The notes: generated from the sequence alone by a model not told the origin. A DNA stretch of 64,000 bases from UBA8919 sp041658185 (GCA_041658185.1 JBBAAR010000011.1:1-64000), one strand, 5' to 3'; positions 33,231 to 41,872 are shown, counted from the first letter of the stretch. Translations and numbers: made by a program.

Positions 33231-33321
33231 TTAGCAAATATGGGAAGTAACACCAACAAAGAACCAGAAAACCATCCTGGGATAAGTGCGATTTACGGAC
33301 ATATTTACTTCCCCTTTTGCT
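33199..33321 (-). ncRNA. candidate ~125-nt small RNA B (promoter-to-terminator unit)
   Basis: Predicted start near 33321, intrinsic terminator at 33199-33230. The ends close on themselves: AGCAAA/TTTGCT and GGGAAGTAA/TTACTTCCC form a long interrupted stem before the terminator. The transcript also carries an AGGGG ribosome site and an ATG opening a 23-codon hydrophobic frame (MSVNRTYPRMVFWFFVGV...) that ends at the terminator. Promoter, length and terminator match unit A at 4541-4704. It sits just upstream of the GEMM riboswitch on the same strand. Confidence 0.6.
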
Positions 33322-33327
33322 GATATA

Positions 33328-33356
33328 ATTATAAAGTATTTTCGGCATTTTGTCAA
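33328..33356 (-). promoter_or_regulatory. sigma-70-type promoter of small RNA B
   Basis: TTGACA at 33351-33356 and TATAAT at 33328-33333 on the minus strand, 17-bp spacer, A-rich upstream. Confidence 0.87.
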
Positions 33357-33851
33357 GTGTTTTTTTCATCTTCAAAAATTTTTATTTTTAGAGGCATTTT
33401 TTACCGTTGTACGAAGATTATAAGCACTTGCGATTTTCTGTGTTTTTTGGTCAAATTTTATACCGTGCAGTTACATCCACCACGCCCCCACCTCCGCGTT
33501 TAAGTATACGATATTTTCACCTTAACTACAGCATAATATTGGTCTTGACAAATTGGACTATTTTAGGATATCCGATCTCTGCGAACGATATAGTGTGCTA
33601 CCGATTTTTATCGGACTATTAAGTTTCATCAGTTTGTTCAGTTTTATTGTCCTGACAGTTGCACATCTGCACAACTGAAAAACAATCATTCCATATGAAA
33701 CCGACCATAAAATGCGAGATGCCATTATTTTGTTTGGGTTATTTCTTTTTCAAGGTTTATTTTACAATTTTTTAAGCAGATTTTTGTTATTGTGGGCGGG
33801 CAGAAAGACTAAAGTTTTACGTACCTGTAATGACTGTGTAGATGGGTGTCC

Positions 33852-33949
33852 GGGTATGGCAAAAAACCTGACAAAAGGAGATGGGATTGTTCAATTTACC
33901 AACGAGGATTGCAAAATGGCTGTCGGTTTAGCAAACCGCCGCCGGTTAG
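33852..33949 (+). repeat. dispersed ~100-bp repeat R2
   Basis: Counterpart of R1 at 15759-15858, same orientation; begins GGGTATGGCAAAAAA and ends CCGGTTAG. See R1. Confidence 0.7.
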
Positions 33950-34088
33950 CATTCAGCGAAAACATGTCTTGATTTTACCTAATACTGATAAAAAAAAATT
34001 TATCGTCGCGATGACTTAAGATATCGGCAACTTTTTCTTTCTTAACCCATTTTGTTATGATATTTTCAAAAAATAAAAAAAATAGAAC

Positions 34089-34107
34089 AAGTCGTGTCCT
34101 ACTTTTG
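34089..34107 (+). repeat. att-like 19-mer, copy 2
   Basis: AAGTCGTGTCCTACTTTTG, 17 of 19 matching copy 1 at 15652-15670; 78 bp from the 3' end of tRNA-Glu. Confidence 0.4.
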
Positions 34108-34151
34108 TCCTACTTTTGATTTTAGATTTTTAAACCACCCGGTTATTATTT

Positions 34152-34179
34152 GGAAAACCCCCGATTATTGAGGGTTTTT
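34152..34179 (-). terminator. terminator of tRNA-Glu
   Basis: Minus-strand AAAACCC and GGGTTTT form a stem just 5 nt after the tRNA 3' end, the T-run being in the 3' arm. Confidence 0.6.
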
Positions 34180-34184
34180 CGTTA

Positions 34185-34260
34185 TGCCGCTAGTGGGATT
34201 TGAACCCACGGTCTCCGCCTTGAGAGGGCGGCGTCCTAAACCAGGCTAGACGATAGCGGC
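34185..34260 (-). tRNA. tRNA-Glu (anticodon CUC)
   Basis: 76 nt on the minus strand. Acceptor GCCGCTA pairs with TAGCGGC plus discriminator A; anticodon stem CCGCC/GGCGG closes a loop CTCTCAA with anticodon CTC; T arm GTGGGTTCAAATCCCAC is intact. CCA is not encoded. rmuC ends 12 bp upstream on the same strand. Confidence 0.95.
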
Positions 34261-34271
34261 GCGATTGAATC

Positions 34272-35360
34272 TCATTGTATTTTATTTTCTATGATTTTTA
34301 CTTCCTGGTGTTCAACGGATAAAAGTTTATTTTCAAATTTTTCCAGTTTTTTTGATGTGTCGTCAAATTTACCCGCGGCTTTTGAAATATGTCCGCCGAG
34401 CGTTTCAAAATCCTCTTTGAATTTTCCGAAATCACCGGTCAAACGGGAAAGCGTTTCCATTATGTTTCGCGCACTTTCCTCAATTTTCATCCCGCGAAGC
34501 CCCAGAACAATCGCCTGCAAATATGCATAAAAAGAATTCGGCGAGACGGGAATAACCCGTTTATTAAGAGCATAACTTGAAATTGAATCGTCAGCGGAGT
34601 TTTCTTCTCTTATGATTGTTTCATAATAAACATTTTCGGCCGGAATATACATCAGCGCAAAATCAAATGTCCCCTCGTCCGGTAAAATATATTTTGAGGA
34701 AATGGCATCAATATGTTTTTTTACATCGCCGACAAACTTTTTTCTCGCCTGATTTTTTTCTTTTTCTTCGCCGGATATAATCATTTTTTTGAAATTTTCA
34801 AGCGGGAATTTTGAATCAACGGGAACAAGCCCCTGTCCGAGACGGATGATGGCATCTACCTTTTCACCCGACTTAAAAGCGTACTGGAGCGTGTAAAATT
34901 TAGTCGGTAAAATCTGCGAAAGCAAATCACCGAGAAAAAATTCCCCGATATTTCCGCGCAGTTTCGGCGCCCTTAAAATCTCTTGCAAAGACGCTATATC
35001 CTGCCCGACCTCAAAAACCCGCTTTGTCGCCTCCGATAGCTGTCCTATGCTAAGGTTCACATCACCGACAACTTTTGCGGCGTTATCAAGCCGTTCACCG
35101 ACGCTCTTTTGGGAGTTTAACAGTTGTGCGGCAACGGATGAAAGTTGTTCGTTAACCTGCGAGGTCAAGGTCGCAATCTGCTGGTTGATAAGACCTGTAT
35201 TTCCGTTAAGTGTTTCACTGACCTGTTTTCTTAAAGCATCTATCTGCTGCTGCATAATCAATGCTGACTGTGAATCTTGCGCAGTTGCCGGCATTTTTTT
35301 TATAATAAAAAACACGAGTGCTAAAATTATTACTACTGCTACCGTGAGAATTATCGTCAT
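34272..35360 (-). CDS. rmuC: DNA recombination protein RmuC
   Basis: 362 aa: one N-terminal membrane anchor (residues about 2-22), a long coiled coil (about 35-110), then the RmuC nuclease-like domain with LRGNIGEFFLGDLL, VDAIIRLG and VPVDSKFPLENF, hallmarks of the family. RmuC limits inversion at short repeats and is thought to be a membrane-tethered nuclease related to PD-(D/E)XK enzymes. Length is slightly short but complete. ATG 35360 lies only about 3 nt after the predicted transcription start from the promoter at 35370-35398, suggesting a nearly leaderless message. A repeat-limiting enzyme is interesting in a window so rich in repeats, though no causal link is claimed. Confidence 0.93.
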   Translation of the reverse strand: MTIILTVAVVIILALVFFIIKKMPATAQDSQSALIMQQQIDALRKQVSETLNGNTGLINQQIATLTSQVNEQLSSVAAQLLNSQKSVGERLDNAAKVVGDVNLSIGQLSEATKRVFEVGQDIASLQEILRAPKLRGNIGEFFLGDLLSQILPTKFYTLQYAFKSGEKVDAIIRLGQGLVPVDSKFPLENFKKMIISGEEKEKNQARKKFVGDVKKHIDAISSKYILPDEGTFDFALMYIPAENVYYETIIREENSADDSISSYALNKRVIPVSPNSFYAYLQAIVLGLRGMKIEESARNIMETLSRLTGDFGKFKEDFETLGGHISKAAGKFDDTSKKLEKFENKLLSVEHQEVKIIENKIQ

Positions 35361-35369
35361 CGCAATTTA

Positions 35370-35398
35370 ATTATACTATAATTTAATCGAAAATTCAA
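35370..35398 (-). promoter_or_regulatory. promoter of rmuC, nearly leaderless
   Basis: Minus-strand TTGAAT (35393-35398), 17-bp spacer, TATAAT (35370-35375); predicted start about 35363, ATG at 35360. Confidence 0.65.
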
Positions 35399-35423
35399 GA
35401 ACCGATTTATCTGCACGACACGA

Positions 35424-38348
35424 CTATAAAGCGGGAGTGCCGGAACAGATATTATTAAACGGACAAAAATTGCAAGAGAGGTACTGCGGGGCTGCCGTAA
35501 AATTTTTGTTTTTTATTCCGTCTGAAACTTTTCTTATAATTTCTTCTATTTTTTCGGTCATCTTATCGTCGGGAACAACGGAACCGACAGCACCTGTGTT
35601 GACAAAATGGAGTTCCAATTTTTGAGGCAAACTTCCTGTAATTTTTTCCCATGCGAGAGCATATATGGCAAGTTGGGTGCTTTTTTTTGCCCTGTCATCC
35701 GCATCATCTTTGTCGGCAATGTCGGATGTCTTGAAATCTATTATTACCGCACCTTTTTTTGCCAAATCCACCCTGTCAAACCTGCCGGTAACAAAGTCAT
35801 CGCCGAAAGTAAATTTAAACTTTTTTTCAATATATCTCGGCACCGTTTTGGATTTTTGCTCGCGGTGAAAAAATTTCCTTATCGTTTCCCGACCCTCTTC
35901 TAACCGCCTTTCTTCGTGCTCACGGGATAAAAAACCCGACGATTGCCAGTTTGCCTCAAATTTTTTAAGGAGTTCCGCCAAGTCAACCGATCTGTTTTCC
36001 ATTCTTCTTTTATAATAAAACTGGATTGTTTCGTGCATGGCGTTTCCGTAAATTATGGAATGGTTTGCCATAACTGGAATTTTTAATATGTGGATGTATT
36101 TATATTTCAGAGGACAGGTGAGATAATCGTCAATTTGAAAATGACTCAGCGTTAGCCGGCAAGGGACGGTAGATTTTGAGACGGAAGGCGAATTTTCTAA
36201 AACCTCATTTTTTTTAATCGCCTCTATCGGGTGAAGTTTTTTTGATGTGATTTTTGTCTGCGCCAAATTAAGCGTTTCATAAACAAACTGGCTGACTTTT
36301 CTTTCTCTGGCGCCGCCGTAATCGCAAGCACTTGTAAGATAAAGTTCATCTTTCGTCCTGGTCATACCCACATAAAAAAGCCGCCTTTCTTCCTGGATGT
36401 GAAAATCGCCCGACGGTAAAATATCTTTTATAAGCGAATCCGGGATTTCTATGCGTTCCTTTCTGCGTCTTACCGGAAATTTGTCCTGGACCAATGAAAC
36501 CATAAACACAACCGGGAATTCAAGACCTTTCGCTTTATGAATCGTTAAAATATTTACCGCATCAGTATCTAAATCCGCCTCGGCAGTCGCCGGATTGCTG
36601 CCCGCCTCAATAAGAGCCGAAAGATGAGATGTGAAAAATTGCAGTTTATCGTGCTTGGAAATTTCGGAATAATTTTTGACTATCTCAAAAAATAAGGCGA
36701 TGTTTGAGACACTTTCTACCGAACTGCTCTTTTCTTCGTCGGCGAGTTCTTTTAACCAGCCGGTTTCCTTAATAAATTTATAAAGCACCTCGCCCGTAGA
36801 TAACTGCCTAGATAACTCAATGTATTTTTTGATGTCGTCGGTAATTCTTTTAATTATTTTTTTCCCGTCTTCGCTTATATTTTCCGCATCCGGTTTATTG
36901 AATACATTATACAGAGGATTTTTTTTTCTTGACGATTCGTTGAGGAGCATTGTTAAATCATCCATCGGCACGTCGTAAATCTCGGATGATGAAAGATGAA
37001 ACAGCGAGACATTGTCCGACAAGTCGGAGACGATTTTTAGAAATGATATTAAAACTTTTATTTCTTCCCTTTCGTAAAGTCCGCTGCCGCCCGAAAAATG
37101 CCAGGGAATGTTTTTTACATTGAGTGATTTAATAAACGGCAGTGCATCATTGTTGGAACGGACAAGAACCGCAAAATCCGCGTATTTTTTTCCGCTTTTT
37201 AATAAATCAATTATTTTTTCGGCAACGAAATCCGACTCGGCGGAGACGGTATCAAAGTGATGGTGACTAACTGCATTCCTACGCTCTGTGCTCTGTGCTC
37301 TGTGCTCTCTTACGCTTATAAGTTTCTTGTTGATTTTATTTTTCACTTCCAGGCGGTCGGGATTGTTATATTTTACAAGCGTGTAGGCGTTATCCAATAT
37401 CTGCTGAAGGGAGCGGTAGTTTTTTGTAAGCACGACCTGTTTTGCCCTCGTGTATGCCTTTTTAAAGTTCAGTATGTTTGAAATCGCAGCGCCCCTGAAC
37501 TTATAAATACTTTGGTCGTCATCGCCGACGACTGTTATATTTTTTTCACTGTTCAGTAAAATTTTAAGCAGTTGGAATTGAGAATAATTTGTGTCCTGAA
37601 ATTCGTCCACGAGAATATATTTGAACTTTTCACGGTATTTTTTCAGTATTGACGGATGATCCCTGAAAAGTTTTAAGCCAAGCCATACCTGATCGCTGAA
37701 ATCAATCAATCCGTAGTGCATTTTAAGTTCTTCATATTTTCTGTAAATTTCCGAAATCTCTTTCTGGATGACAAACTGGTCGGCAAGTTCTTTATTCTTA
37801 GATTCTTTTTTGACGACATTTTCCAGCAGTTGAACATAATTTGCATATTCCTCATAAGAAACATCCTCGTCCTTAAGACGGGAAAATAAAAACAACAGCG
37901 CGTCAATATGCTTTTGCGGATTACCCAGCGGTCTTAATTTTTCCATCGGGAACTCAAAAAGATGCTCCCTGAAAAAGACAATCTGCTGCGGCTGCGCCAT
38001 AACTCTAAAATCGGATGTTAGTCCCAGAAAAATTGATTCGTCCTCCAAAATTCTGTTGCCGAACGAGTGAAATGTAGAAATCCACACATCCGCAAAACCG
38101 TAAGGCACAAGCATATCAACCCTTTCCTGCATTTCGGCAGCGGCTTTTTCAGTAAAAGTGAGAGCCAGAATTTCCTCGGGTTTTGCTTTTTTTTTGGATA
38201 TAAGATACGCGATGCGGTTTGCTATAACCGTTGTTTTTCCGGTTCCTGCGCCCGCTACAATCAAAAGCGGGCCTTTACTGTGAACGACCGCTTTTTTCTG
38301 TTCGTTATTTAATTGCTGTAAAAAACTTTCGGAAGGTAATCTCGGCAT
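35424..38348 (-). CDS. UvrD-type helicase fused to RecB/AddB-like PD-(D/E)XK nuclease, 974 aa
   Basis: SF1A helicase: Walker A GAGTGKTT near 33-40, VDEFQDTNY, VVGDDDQSIYKFRGA, later motifs LTIHKAKGLEFPVVF and RRLFYVGMTRTKDELY. The C-terminal ~280 residues form a RecB-family nuclease with VIIDFKTS (catalytic D and K) and an iron-sulphur-type Cys set: Cys in YLTCPLKYKY and CNFCPFNNIC at the end, as in AddB/Cas4-like exonucleases. So one polypeptide should unwind and degrade DNA ends, an AddAB-like repair role. ATG 38348 lies one base after the lipoprotein stop. A period-7 tandem repeat (37283-37309) sits in frame between helicase motifs without breaking them. Confidence 0.92.
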   Translation of the reverse strand: MPRLPSESFLQQLNNEQKKAVVHSKGPLLIVAGAGTGKTTVIANRIAYLISKKKAKPEEILALTFTEKAAAEMQERVDMLVPYGFADVWISTFHSFGNRILEDESIFLGLTSDFRVMAQPQQIVFFREHLFEFPMEKLRPLGNPQKHIDALLFLFSRLKDEDVSYEEYANYVQLLENVVKKESKNKELADQFVIQKEISEIYRKYEELKMHYGLIDFSDQVWLGLKLFRDHPSILKKYREKFKYILVDEFQDTNYSQFQLLKILLNSEKNITVVGDDDQSIYKFRGAAISNILNFKKAYTRAKQVVLTKNYRSLQQILDNAYTLVKYNNPDRLEVKNKINKKLISVREHRAQSTERRNAVSHHHFDTVSAESDFVAEKIIDLLKSGKKYADFAVLVRSNNDALPFIKSLNVKNIPWHFSGGSGLYEREEIKVLISFLKIVSDLSDNVSLFHLSSSEIYDVPMDDLTMLLNESSRKKNPLYNVFNKPDAENISEDGKKIIKRITDDIKKYIELSRQLSTGEVLYKFIKETGWLKELADEEKSSSVESVSNIALFFEIVKNYSEISKHDKLQFFTSHLSALIEAGSNPATAEADLDTDAVNILTIHKAKGLEFPVVFMVSLVQDKFPVRRRKERIEIPDSLIKDILPSGDFHIQEERRLFYVGMTRTKDELYLTSACDYGGARERKVSQFVYETLNLAQTKITSKKLHPIEAIKKNEVLENSPSVSKSTVPCRLTLSHFQIDDYLTCPLKYKYIHILKIPVMANHSIIYGNAMHETIQFYYKRRMENRSVDLAELLKKFEANWQSSGFLSREHEERRLEEGRETIRKFFHREQKSKTVPRYIEKKFKFTFGDDFVTGRFDRVDLAKKGAVIIDFKTSDIADKDDADDRAKKSTQLAIYALAWEKITGSLPQKLELHFVNTGAVGSVVPDDKMTEKIEEIIRKVSDGIKNKNFTAAPQYLSCNFCPFNNICSGTPAL
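37283..37309. repeat. 7-bp tandem repeat inside the helicase-nuclease gene
   Basis: GCTCTGT repeated three times plus a partial unit; encodes EHRAQSTER in the protein, a likely surface loop. Confidence 0.75.
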
Positions 38349-38349
38349 T

Positions 38350-39168
38350 TCATTCAGAAGGTATATTTATCTCTTTCAGTTCCGTTATTCTTATTTCAGT
38401 GCTACCCGATGACTGCGTCGTAAGAATTTTTCCCACTTCCGGTGCGAAATATTCATAAGACCAGGACGGCGCGCCGATTAGCTGCTTTTTTATTTTAACG
38501 CAATTTGAAAATTTGCCGGCGGCAACAGTTACCTCTTCGCTTTTGGAAACTATCGCGTATTTCACATTGCCTACTAACCACTCTTTGTCGGCATCAACCG
38601 GTAAAAGCATAACCGTTGAAATTATTTTTCCGTCTTTGTCAGTTTCATAAAAACCGGCTTTTGTTTTTTTGTAATATTTTTTGAACCCGCTTATGAAATT
38701 TCCCCTCGTGTAAAGTTTTCTCGTCATTTCAAAAATATCGTCGGTAACTGCGATAATTTCATTTTTTGCCGTCATATATTTTCCGAAAGTGTCCGAGTCA
38801 ACCTCAATCCATTTTGCAAATTTTACCAGCGGAAAATAGTCGGCAATTTCAAGCAACGCCGCTTTTGAATTTTCAACCCAACCGCTATTAGGATAGTCGT
38901 TGACCACTCTTTTGTAACTCTTTTTTGCTTCCGGAACATTTTCAATATTTTGATGATAAATCCTTGCGATGCTGTAAATCGCTTCCGCTACTCTCGGATG
39001 AACAGGATTTTTTTCAATTATCTTTTCGTATTTTTGTATTGCCTCGCTAAATTTACCGCTTGCTTTTAATTTCTCCGCAGATTTGAACTGATAATCAACA
39101 CCGCAACCGGTAAGGGCAGAGAATAGAGAATAGAGAATGGAGAATAGTAAAAGATTTTTAATTTTCAT
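38350..39168 (-). CDS. TPR-containing lipoprotein, 272 aa
   Basis: Signal peptide with lipobox LTGC (Cys about residue 22), then two or three TPR helices (SAEKLKASGKFSEAIQKYEKIIEKNP; AEAIYSIARIYHQ...) to about residue 100. The remainder is a beta-rich C-terminal region (SKSEEVTVAAGKFSNCVKIKKQ) of unknown family. Lipid-anchored, probably facing the periplasm, perhaps an assembly factor. Overlaps the VanZ gene by 11 bp and precedes the helicase-nuclease by 1 bp. Its signal peptide is encoded by a period-7 GAGAATA repeat, an unusual origin. Confidence 0.85.
   Translation of the reverse strand: MKIKNLLLFSILYSLFSALTGCGVDYQFKSAEKLKASGKFSEAIQKYEKIIEKNPVHPRVAEAIYSIARIYHQNIENVPEAKKSYKRVVNDYPNSGWVENSKAALLEIADYFPLVKFAKWIEVDSDTFGKYMTAKNEIIAVTDDIFEMTRKLYTRGNFISGFKKYYKKTKAGFYETDKDGKIISTVMLLPVDADKEWLVGNVKYAIVSKSEEVTVAAGKFSNCVKIKKQLIGAPSWSYEYFAPEVGKILTTQSSGSTEIRITELKEINIPSE
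39119..39146. repeat. 7-bp tandem repeat in the lipoprotein signal peptide
   Basis: Four units GAGAATA/GAGAATA/GAGAATG/GAGAATA encode the SILYSLFSAL part of the signal peptide. Confidence 0.7.
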
Positions 39169-39532
39169 TTTTTACATTTCCTTTTTTGATATAAAGATAT
39201 ACAACAAGTAAAATTCCGACGATATCAACCAATACATCCCAAGGCGTGCCGCATCTGTTTTTTATAAATGTCTGATGATATTCGTCGCTTACGGCGTATA
39301 AAAACGAAATTACCGACGGCCAAAAAATCAAAAACGCATAAGACTTCCGGAACGACCTTCTGAACGCCCTTATCAGAAGAATTGTCAGAATAAAATACTC
39401 CGTAATATGCGCTCCCTTACGCAAAATTAAATCCCAAACCCCGAGACCCGTTCCAAGCCCCGGAATATCGGAAAGGTAATAAATAATATATCCCCATACA
39501 AAAACCGGAAGCCAGAGTTTAATAAATTTCAT
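39158..39532 (-). CDS. VanZ-like membrane protein, 124 aa
   Basis: Four predicted membrane helices with the VanZ signatures YYLSDIPGL near residue 20, LRKGAHITEYFILT near 37-50 and SDEYHQTFI near 83-91, followed by GTPWDVLVDIVGILL. VanZ-type proteins influence cell-envelope stress or teicoplanin tolerance in Gram-positives, but most relatives are uncharacterised. ATG overlaps the TGA of the ORF6N gene, and the lipoprotein start overlaps its own 3' end, so these form an operon. Confidence 0.88.
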   Translation of the reverse strand: MKFIKLWLPVFVWGYIIYYLSDIPGLGTGLGVWDLILRKGAHITEYFILTILLIRAFRRSFRKSYAFLIFWPSVISFLYAVSDEYHQTFIKNRCGTPWDVLVDIVGILLVVYLYIKKGNVKNEN

Positions 39533-40026
39533 AAAAATCCTATCTTTTTTCGTTTAGATGCAGGCGGTGTTATCAATGCTCTGATGGCATCAAATACAAC
39601 CCTAAATTGCTGGTCGTATTTCTTTTCCATCTCCTCTATTTTTCTTTGTAAATCTTTATGGGTTGCAAGTAACGACTTCAATTTCGTAAATGTTCTCATA
39701 ATCTGGATGTTGACCTGAATTGCTCTTTTACTCCGCAAAACACTTGACAACATCGCAACGCCTTGCTCGGTAAAAACGTAAGGTATGTATCGCCGTCCAC
39801 CCCAACTTGAGGTCACAAATTGTGACCTCAAGATTTTAAACTCTTTTTCCGTTAATAAAAACATAAAATCTTCAGGAAAACGTTCCAAATTCCGTTTTAC
39901 TGCTTGAATCAAAACCTTTGTTTCAACACCATAAAGTGTCGCCAAATCATGGTCTATCATAACTTTCTGTCCTCGGATGAAATAAATTTTGTTTTCTATT
40001 CTTTCGGCAAGTACCAAATCTTTCAC
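39529..40026 (-). CDS. ORF6N-domain (KilA-N-related) DNA-binding protein, 165 aa
   Basis: The N-terminal ~90 residues match ORF6N: IENKIYFIRGQKVMIDHDLATLYGVETKVLIQAVKRN ... FPEDFMFLLTEKEF ... YIPYVFTEQGVAMLSSVL. The rest is a coiled coil (KLKSLLATHKDLQRKIEEMEKK) and a basic end. GTG 40026 is preferred as start because GGGGG precedes it; the earlier in-frame TTG overlaps that ribosome site. ORF6N proteins occur in phages and next to toxin or nuclease genes and are thought to bind DNA. Its leader shares a 35-bp element with 43266-43299, and its end overlaps the VanZ gene. Confidence 0.85.
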   Translation of the reverse strand: MKDLVLAERIENKIYFIRGQKVMIDHDLATLYGVETKVLIQAVKRNLERFPEDFMFLLTEKEFKILRSQFVTSSWGGRRYIPYVFTEQGVAMLSSVLRSKRAIQVNIQIMRTFTKLKSLLATHKDLQRKIEEMEKKYDQQFRVVFDAIRALITPPASKRKKIGFL

Positions 40027-40063
40027 TATTACCCCCAAAAGTCAAATTTTCTGTTTTTCTTAT

Positions 40064-40098
40064 GTCCGTCGGTAAAACCCGACCTATTATACTACTTT
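40064..40098. repeat. 35-bp repeated element, copy 1
   Basis: CGGTAAAACCCGACC followed by TATTATACTACTTTCG; nearly the same 35 bp occur at 43266-43299. GTCGG/CCGAC ends can form a hairpin; TATAAT is embedded on the minus strand, so it may also carry a promoter. Confidence 0.6.
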
Positions 40099-40215
40099 CG
40101 TCCCTAAAGGGATTTCCTTCGGTCACAACTACGAAACTATGAAAGTTCCAAAATTATAAAACGACAAAGCGATGATACAGCGAACCTTATGTGACTAAAA
40201 ATTCCACCGTTTTAC

Positions 40216-40656
40216 TTAGTCGGCTTCAAGCACGGCTCGTATGTTTGCCAAAATGCTTTCAGCAAGTTTTGCCGATTCGTCGGTTTTATCAGCCGACAGC
40301 CAATATCTGCTGCCGACAGTATTGAAAAGCACAATTTTTTTCTGCTCGCTTTCGCTCAAAAACATTTTAACGCCGCGGGGCTTCTGACCGGCACCAGTTT
40401 TGTTTATGACCAGCACAGCACCGAATTTTTTAGTGGTCTTGTCCCCGAGTTCTTTTTTGCCGGTTACTGAAACACTGCAACCGTCTTTCTTGATAGCCGC
40501 TTTAATTTTTGAAATCACCGGGTCGTTAAGATTTTCCTTCTCGGCAACGATGAGCACCCGTTTCACCGCACCCGCCCGTGCAAAAGAAACAACCGCACAC
40601 CCTAAAATCAATGCCGCCACACCTATCCACCCGCCAAATGTTAATATTCGCTTCAT
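40216..40656 (-). CDS. hypothetical exported or membrane-anchored protein, 146 aa
   Basis: An N-terminal hydrophobic segment (GWIGVAALILGCAVVSFA, with a Cys that might be a lipobox variant) is followed by a ~115-residue domain with an alternating pattern (VKRVLIVAEKEN; AVLVINKTGAG; KKIVLFNTVGSRYWL) resembling a Rossmann or flavodoxin-like fold. No catalytic motif recognised. The GAKxKP region is positively charged. No clear ribosome site; ATG chosen as the first Met. Alone between repeats and the YhcG gene; function unknown. Confidence 0.65.
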   Translation of the reverse strand: MKRILTFGGWIGVAALILGCAVVSFARAGAVKRVLIVAEKENLNDPVISKIKAAIKKDGCSVSVTGKKELGDKTTKKFGAVLVINKTGAGQKPRGVKMFLSESEQKKIVLFNTVGSRYWLSADKTDESAKLAESILANIRAVLEAD

Positions 40657-40747
40657 ATTTCTAAAATATTTTTTTAAGTTTTCAAATTAGAAAAATGTAA
40701 GGCGTCTCCATTTTTCCACATTTCCCCATATGGTTGTCTGAAATCCA

Positions 40748-41791
40748 TTACTTAATTTCCTCTAAAAGTCGATTCTTCATTTCTTTTTCTGACGGTAATA
40801 CTTTTTTAAGTTCAGCGGGAAGTTTTGTCGTCAAATGGTACTTTGATACGCCCATAGGGTTTTTAACGCTTCTTAACGCATATTCAACGGTTATATTGCT
40901 TTTATCAGCACAGAGAATAATTCCTATTGGCGGATTTTCATCTTTTAAGCGGGTTTGTTCATTTAACAGATGAAGATAAAAATCCATTTTTCCGGCATAC
41001 TCGGGCTGAAATTTGCCTGTCTTAAGTTCAACGGCAACGAGACATTTAATTTTACGGTTAAAAAACAATAAATCAACAAAATATTCAGCGCCGTCTAATT
41101 CCAGCCGATACTGATTGCCAATGAATGAAAATCCCGAACCAAGTTCAAGTAGAAAGTGTTTGATTTTTTCAATAAGCCGTTTTTCAAGATCTCTTTCCAA
41201 GACAGGTTTTGTTATGCCAAGAAAATCCAGATTATAAACGCTTTTTAGTGATTCGTCCGCTTGTTCTGAAAGGTGAGCCGGTAAAGTTTTTGGGAAGTTA
41301 TGTTGTTTGGGAATTTTTGTTGATAATCCATAAGCATCGGCATTTATTTGATTAAGAAGAACATTTCTGGACCAGCCCATTTCAGATGATGCTTTAATAT
41401 AATATTCTCTTTCTTTCATGTTGGATATTTTATTTAAAATCATCAGATTGTGTCCCCATGGTATTTCTGCGACAATCTGTCGCAGAATTGGTGAATCTCT
41501 GTATGTGTCATAAAATCTTCTCATATCCCATAGATTACGACTTGAGTATCCCTGCAAATTAGGAAATTCATTTTGTAAATCACCGGCTAATTTTTCAACA
41601 ATGCCGTGGCCCCAACCATATTGTTTTTGTTTCTCAATAATTGTTTTTCCGAGGTCCCAATATAATTTTATTAATTCTTTGTTTAACTGCCGGCTTGCCT
41701 GCACTCTTGCAGAGGCGATTTTTTGTTTAATCTCGTTTAAAAACGAAATATACTTTTTATCAGGAATCAAAATGCATCCTTTCTTCTTCAT
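40748..41791 (-). CDS. YhcG/DUF1016-family PD-(D/E)XK nuclease, 347 aa
   Basis: ATG 41791 (MKKKGCILIP) has GGAGG seven bases upstream. DUF1016 N-terminal helix-rich part with KLYWDLGKTIIEKQ and YSSRNLWDMRRFY, the WGHN motif at about 125, and a C-terminal PD-(D/E)XK nuclease: LDFLGI ... YFVDLLFFNR, CLVAVELKTG (catalytic E-x-K), ...PPIGIILCA. YhcG-type proteins are predicted restriction-type nucleases found in defence islands. A palindromic TCTGCGACA/TGTCGCAGA insert sits just before the conserved WGH motif, paralleling the second yhcG gene at 48139. Confidence 0.9.
   Translation of the reverse strand: MKKKGCILIPDKKYISFLNEIKQKIASARVQASRQLNKELIKLYWDLGKTIIEKQKQYGWGHGIVEKLAGDLQNEFPNLQGYSSRNLWDMRRFYDTYRDSPILRQIVAEIPWGHNLMILNKISNMKEREYYIKASSEMGWSRNVLLNQINADAYGLSTKIPKQHNFPKTLPAHLSEQADESLKSVYNLDFLGITKPVLERDLEKRLIEKIKHFLLELGSGFSFIGNQYRLELDGAEYFVDLLFFNRKIKCLVAVELKTGKFQPEYAGKMDFYLHLLNEQTRLKDENPPIGIILCADKSNITVEYALRSVKNPMGVSKYHLTTKLPAELKKVLPSEKEMKNRLLEEIK
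41459..41491. repeat. palindromic insert in the first yhcG gene
   Basis: TTCTGCGACA and TGTCGCAGAA face each other across 3 bp, encoding LRQIVAEI immediately before the conserved WGHN. A likely hairpin-forming insertion. Confidence 0.6.
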
Positions 41792-41831
41792 ATCAATTCC
41801 TCCGCGAGAATTAAACTTTCTCAAAATCTTT

Positions 41832-41872
41832 TTTTCAAGTTTTCAAATCAAGAACCGTCCCCGTAATATTTA
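41832..41872. repeat. dispersed intergenic repeat, copy 1
   Basis: CAAGTTTTCAAATCAAGAACC then GTCCCCGTAATAT; similar copies at 43061-43108 and 43374-43403, partial at 40668-40690. Confidence 0.55.

Larger units (their letters stand above)
33361..34151. other. ~790-bp intergenic region with repeats, no clear gene
   Basis: Contains repeat R2 (33852-33949), the att-like 19-mer (34089-34107) and a tandem TGTCCTACTTT pair near 34095-34116. An 86-codon plus-strand frame at 33712-33972 overlaps R2 but has no ribosome site and R1 lacks that frame, so I do not call it. CAGTTG/CAACTG near 33655-33680 could form a weak hairpin. Confidence 0.55.

Noticed and set aside
33199..33321. Small RNA B considered as 6S RNA
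   Set aside because: The closing stem is suggestive, but length is short and no clear central bubble pattern could be confirmed by eye; unit A lacks the same fold.
33712..33972. 86-codon plus-strand frame with four cysteines
   Set aside because: No ribosome site; it overlaps repeat R2, while the related R1 has stops and indels in the same frame.
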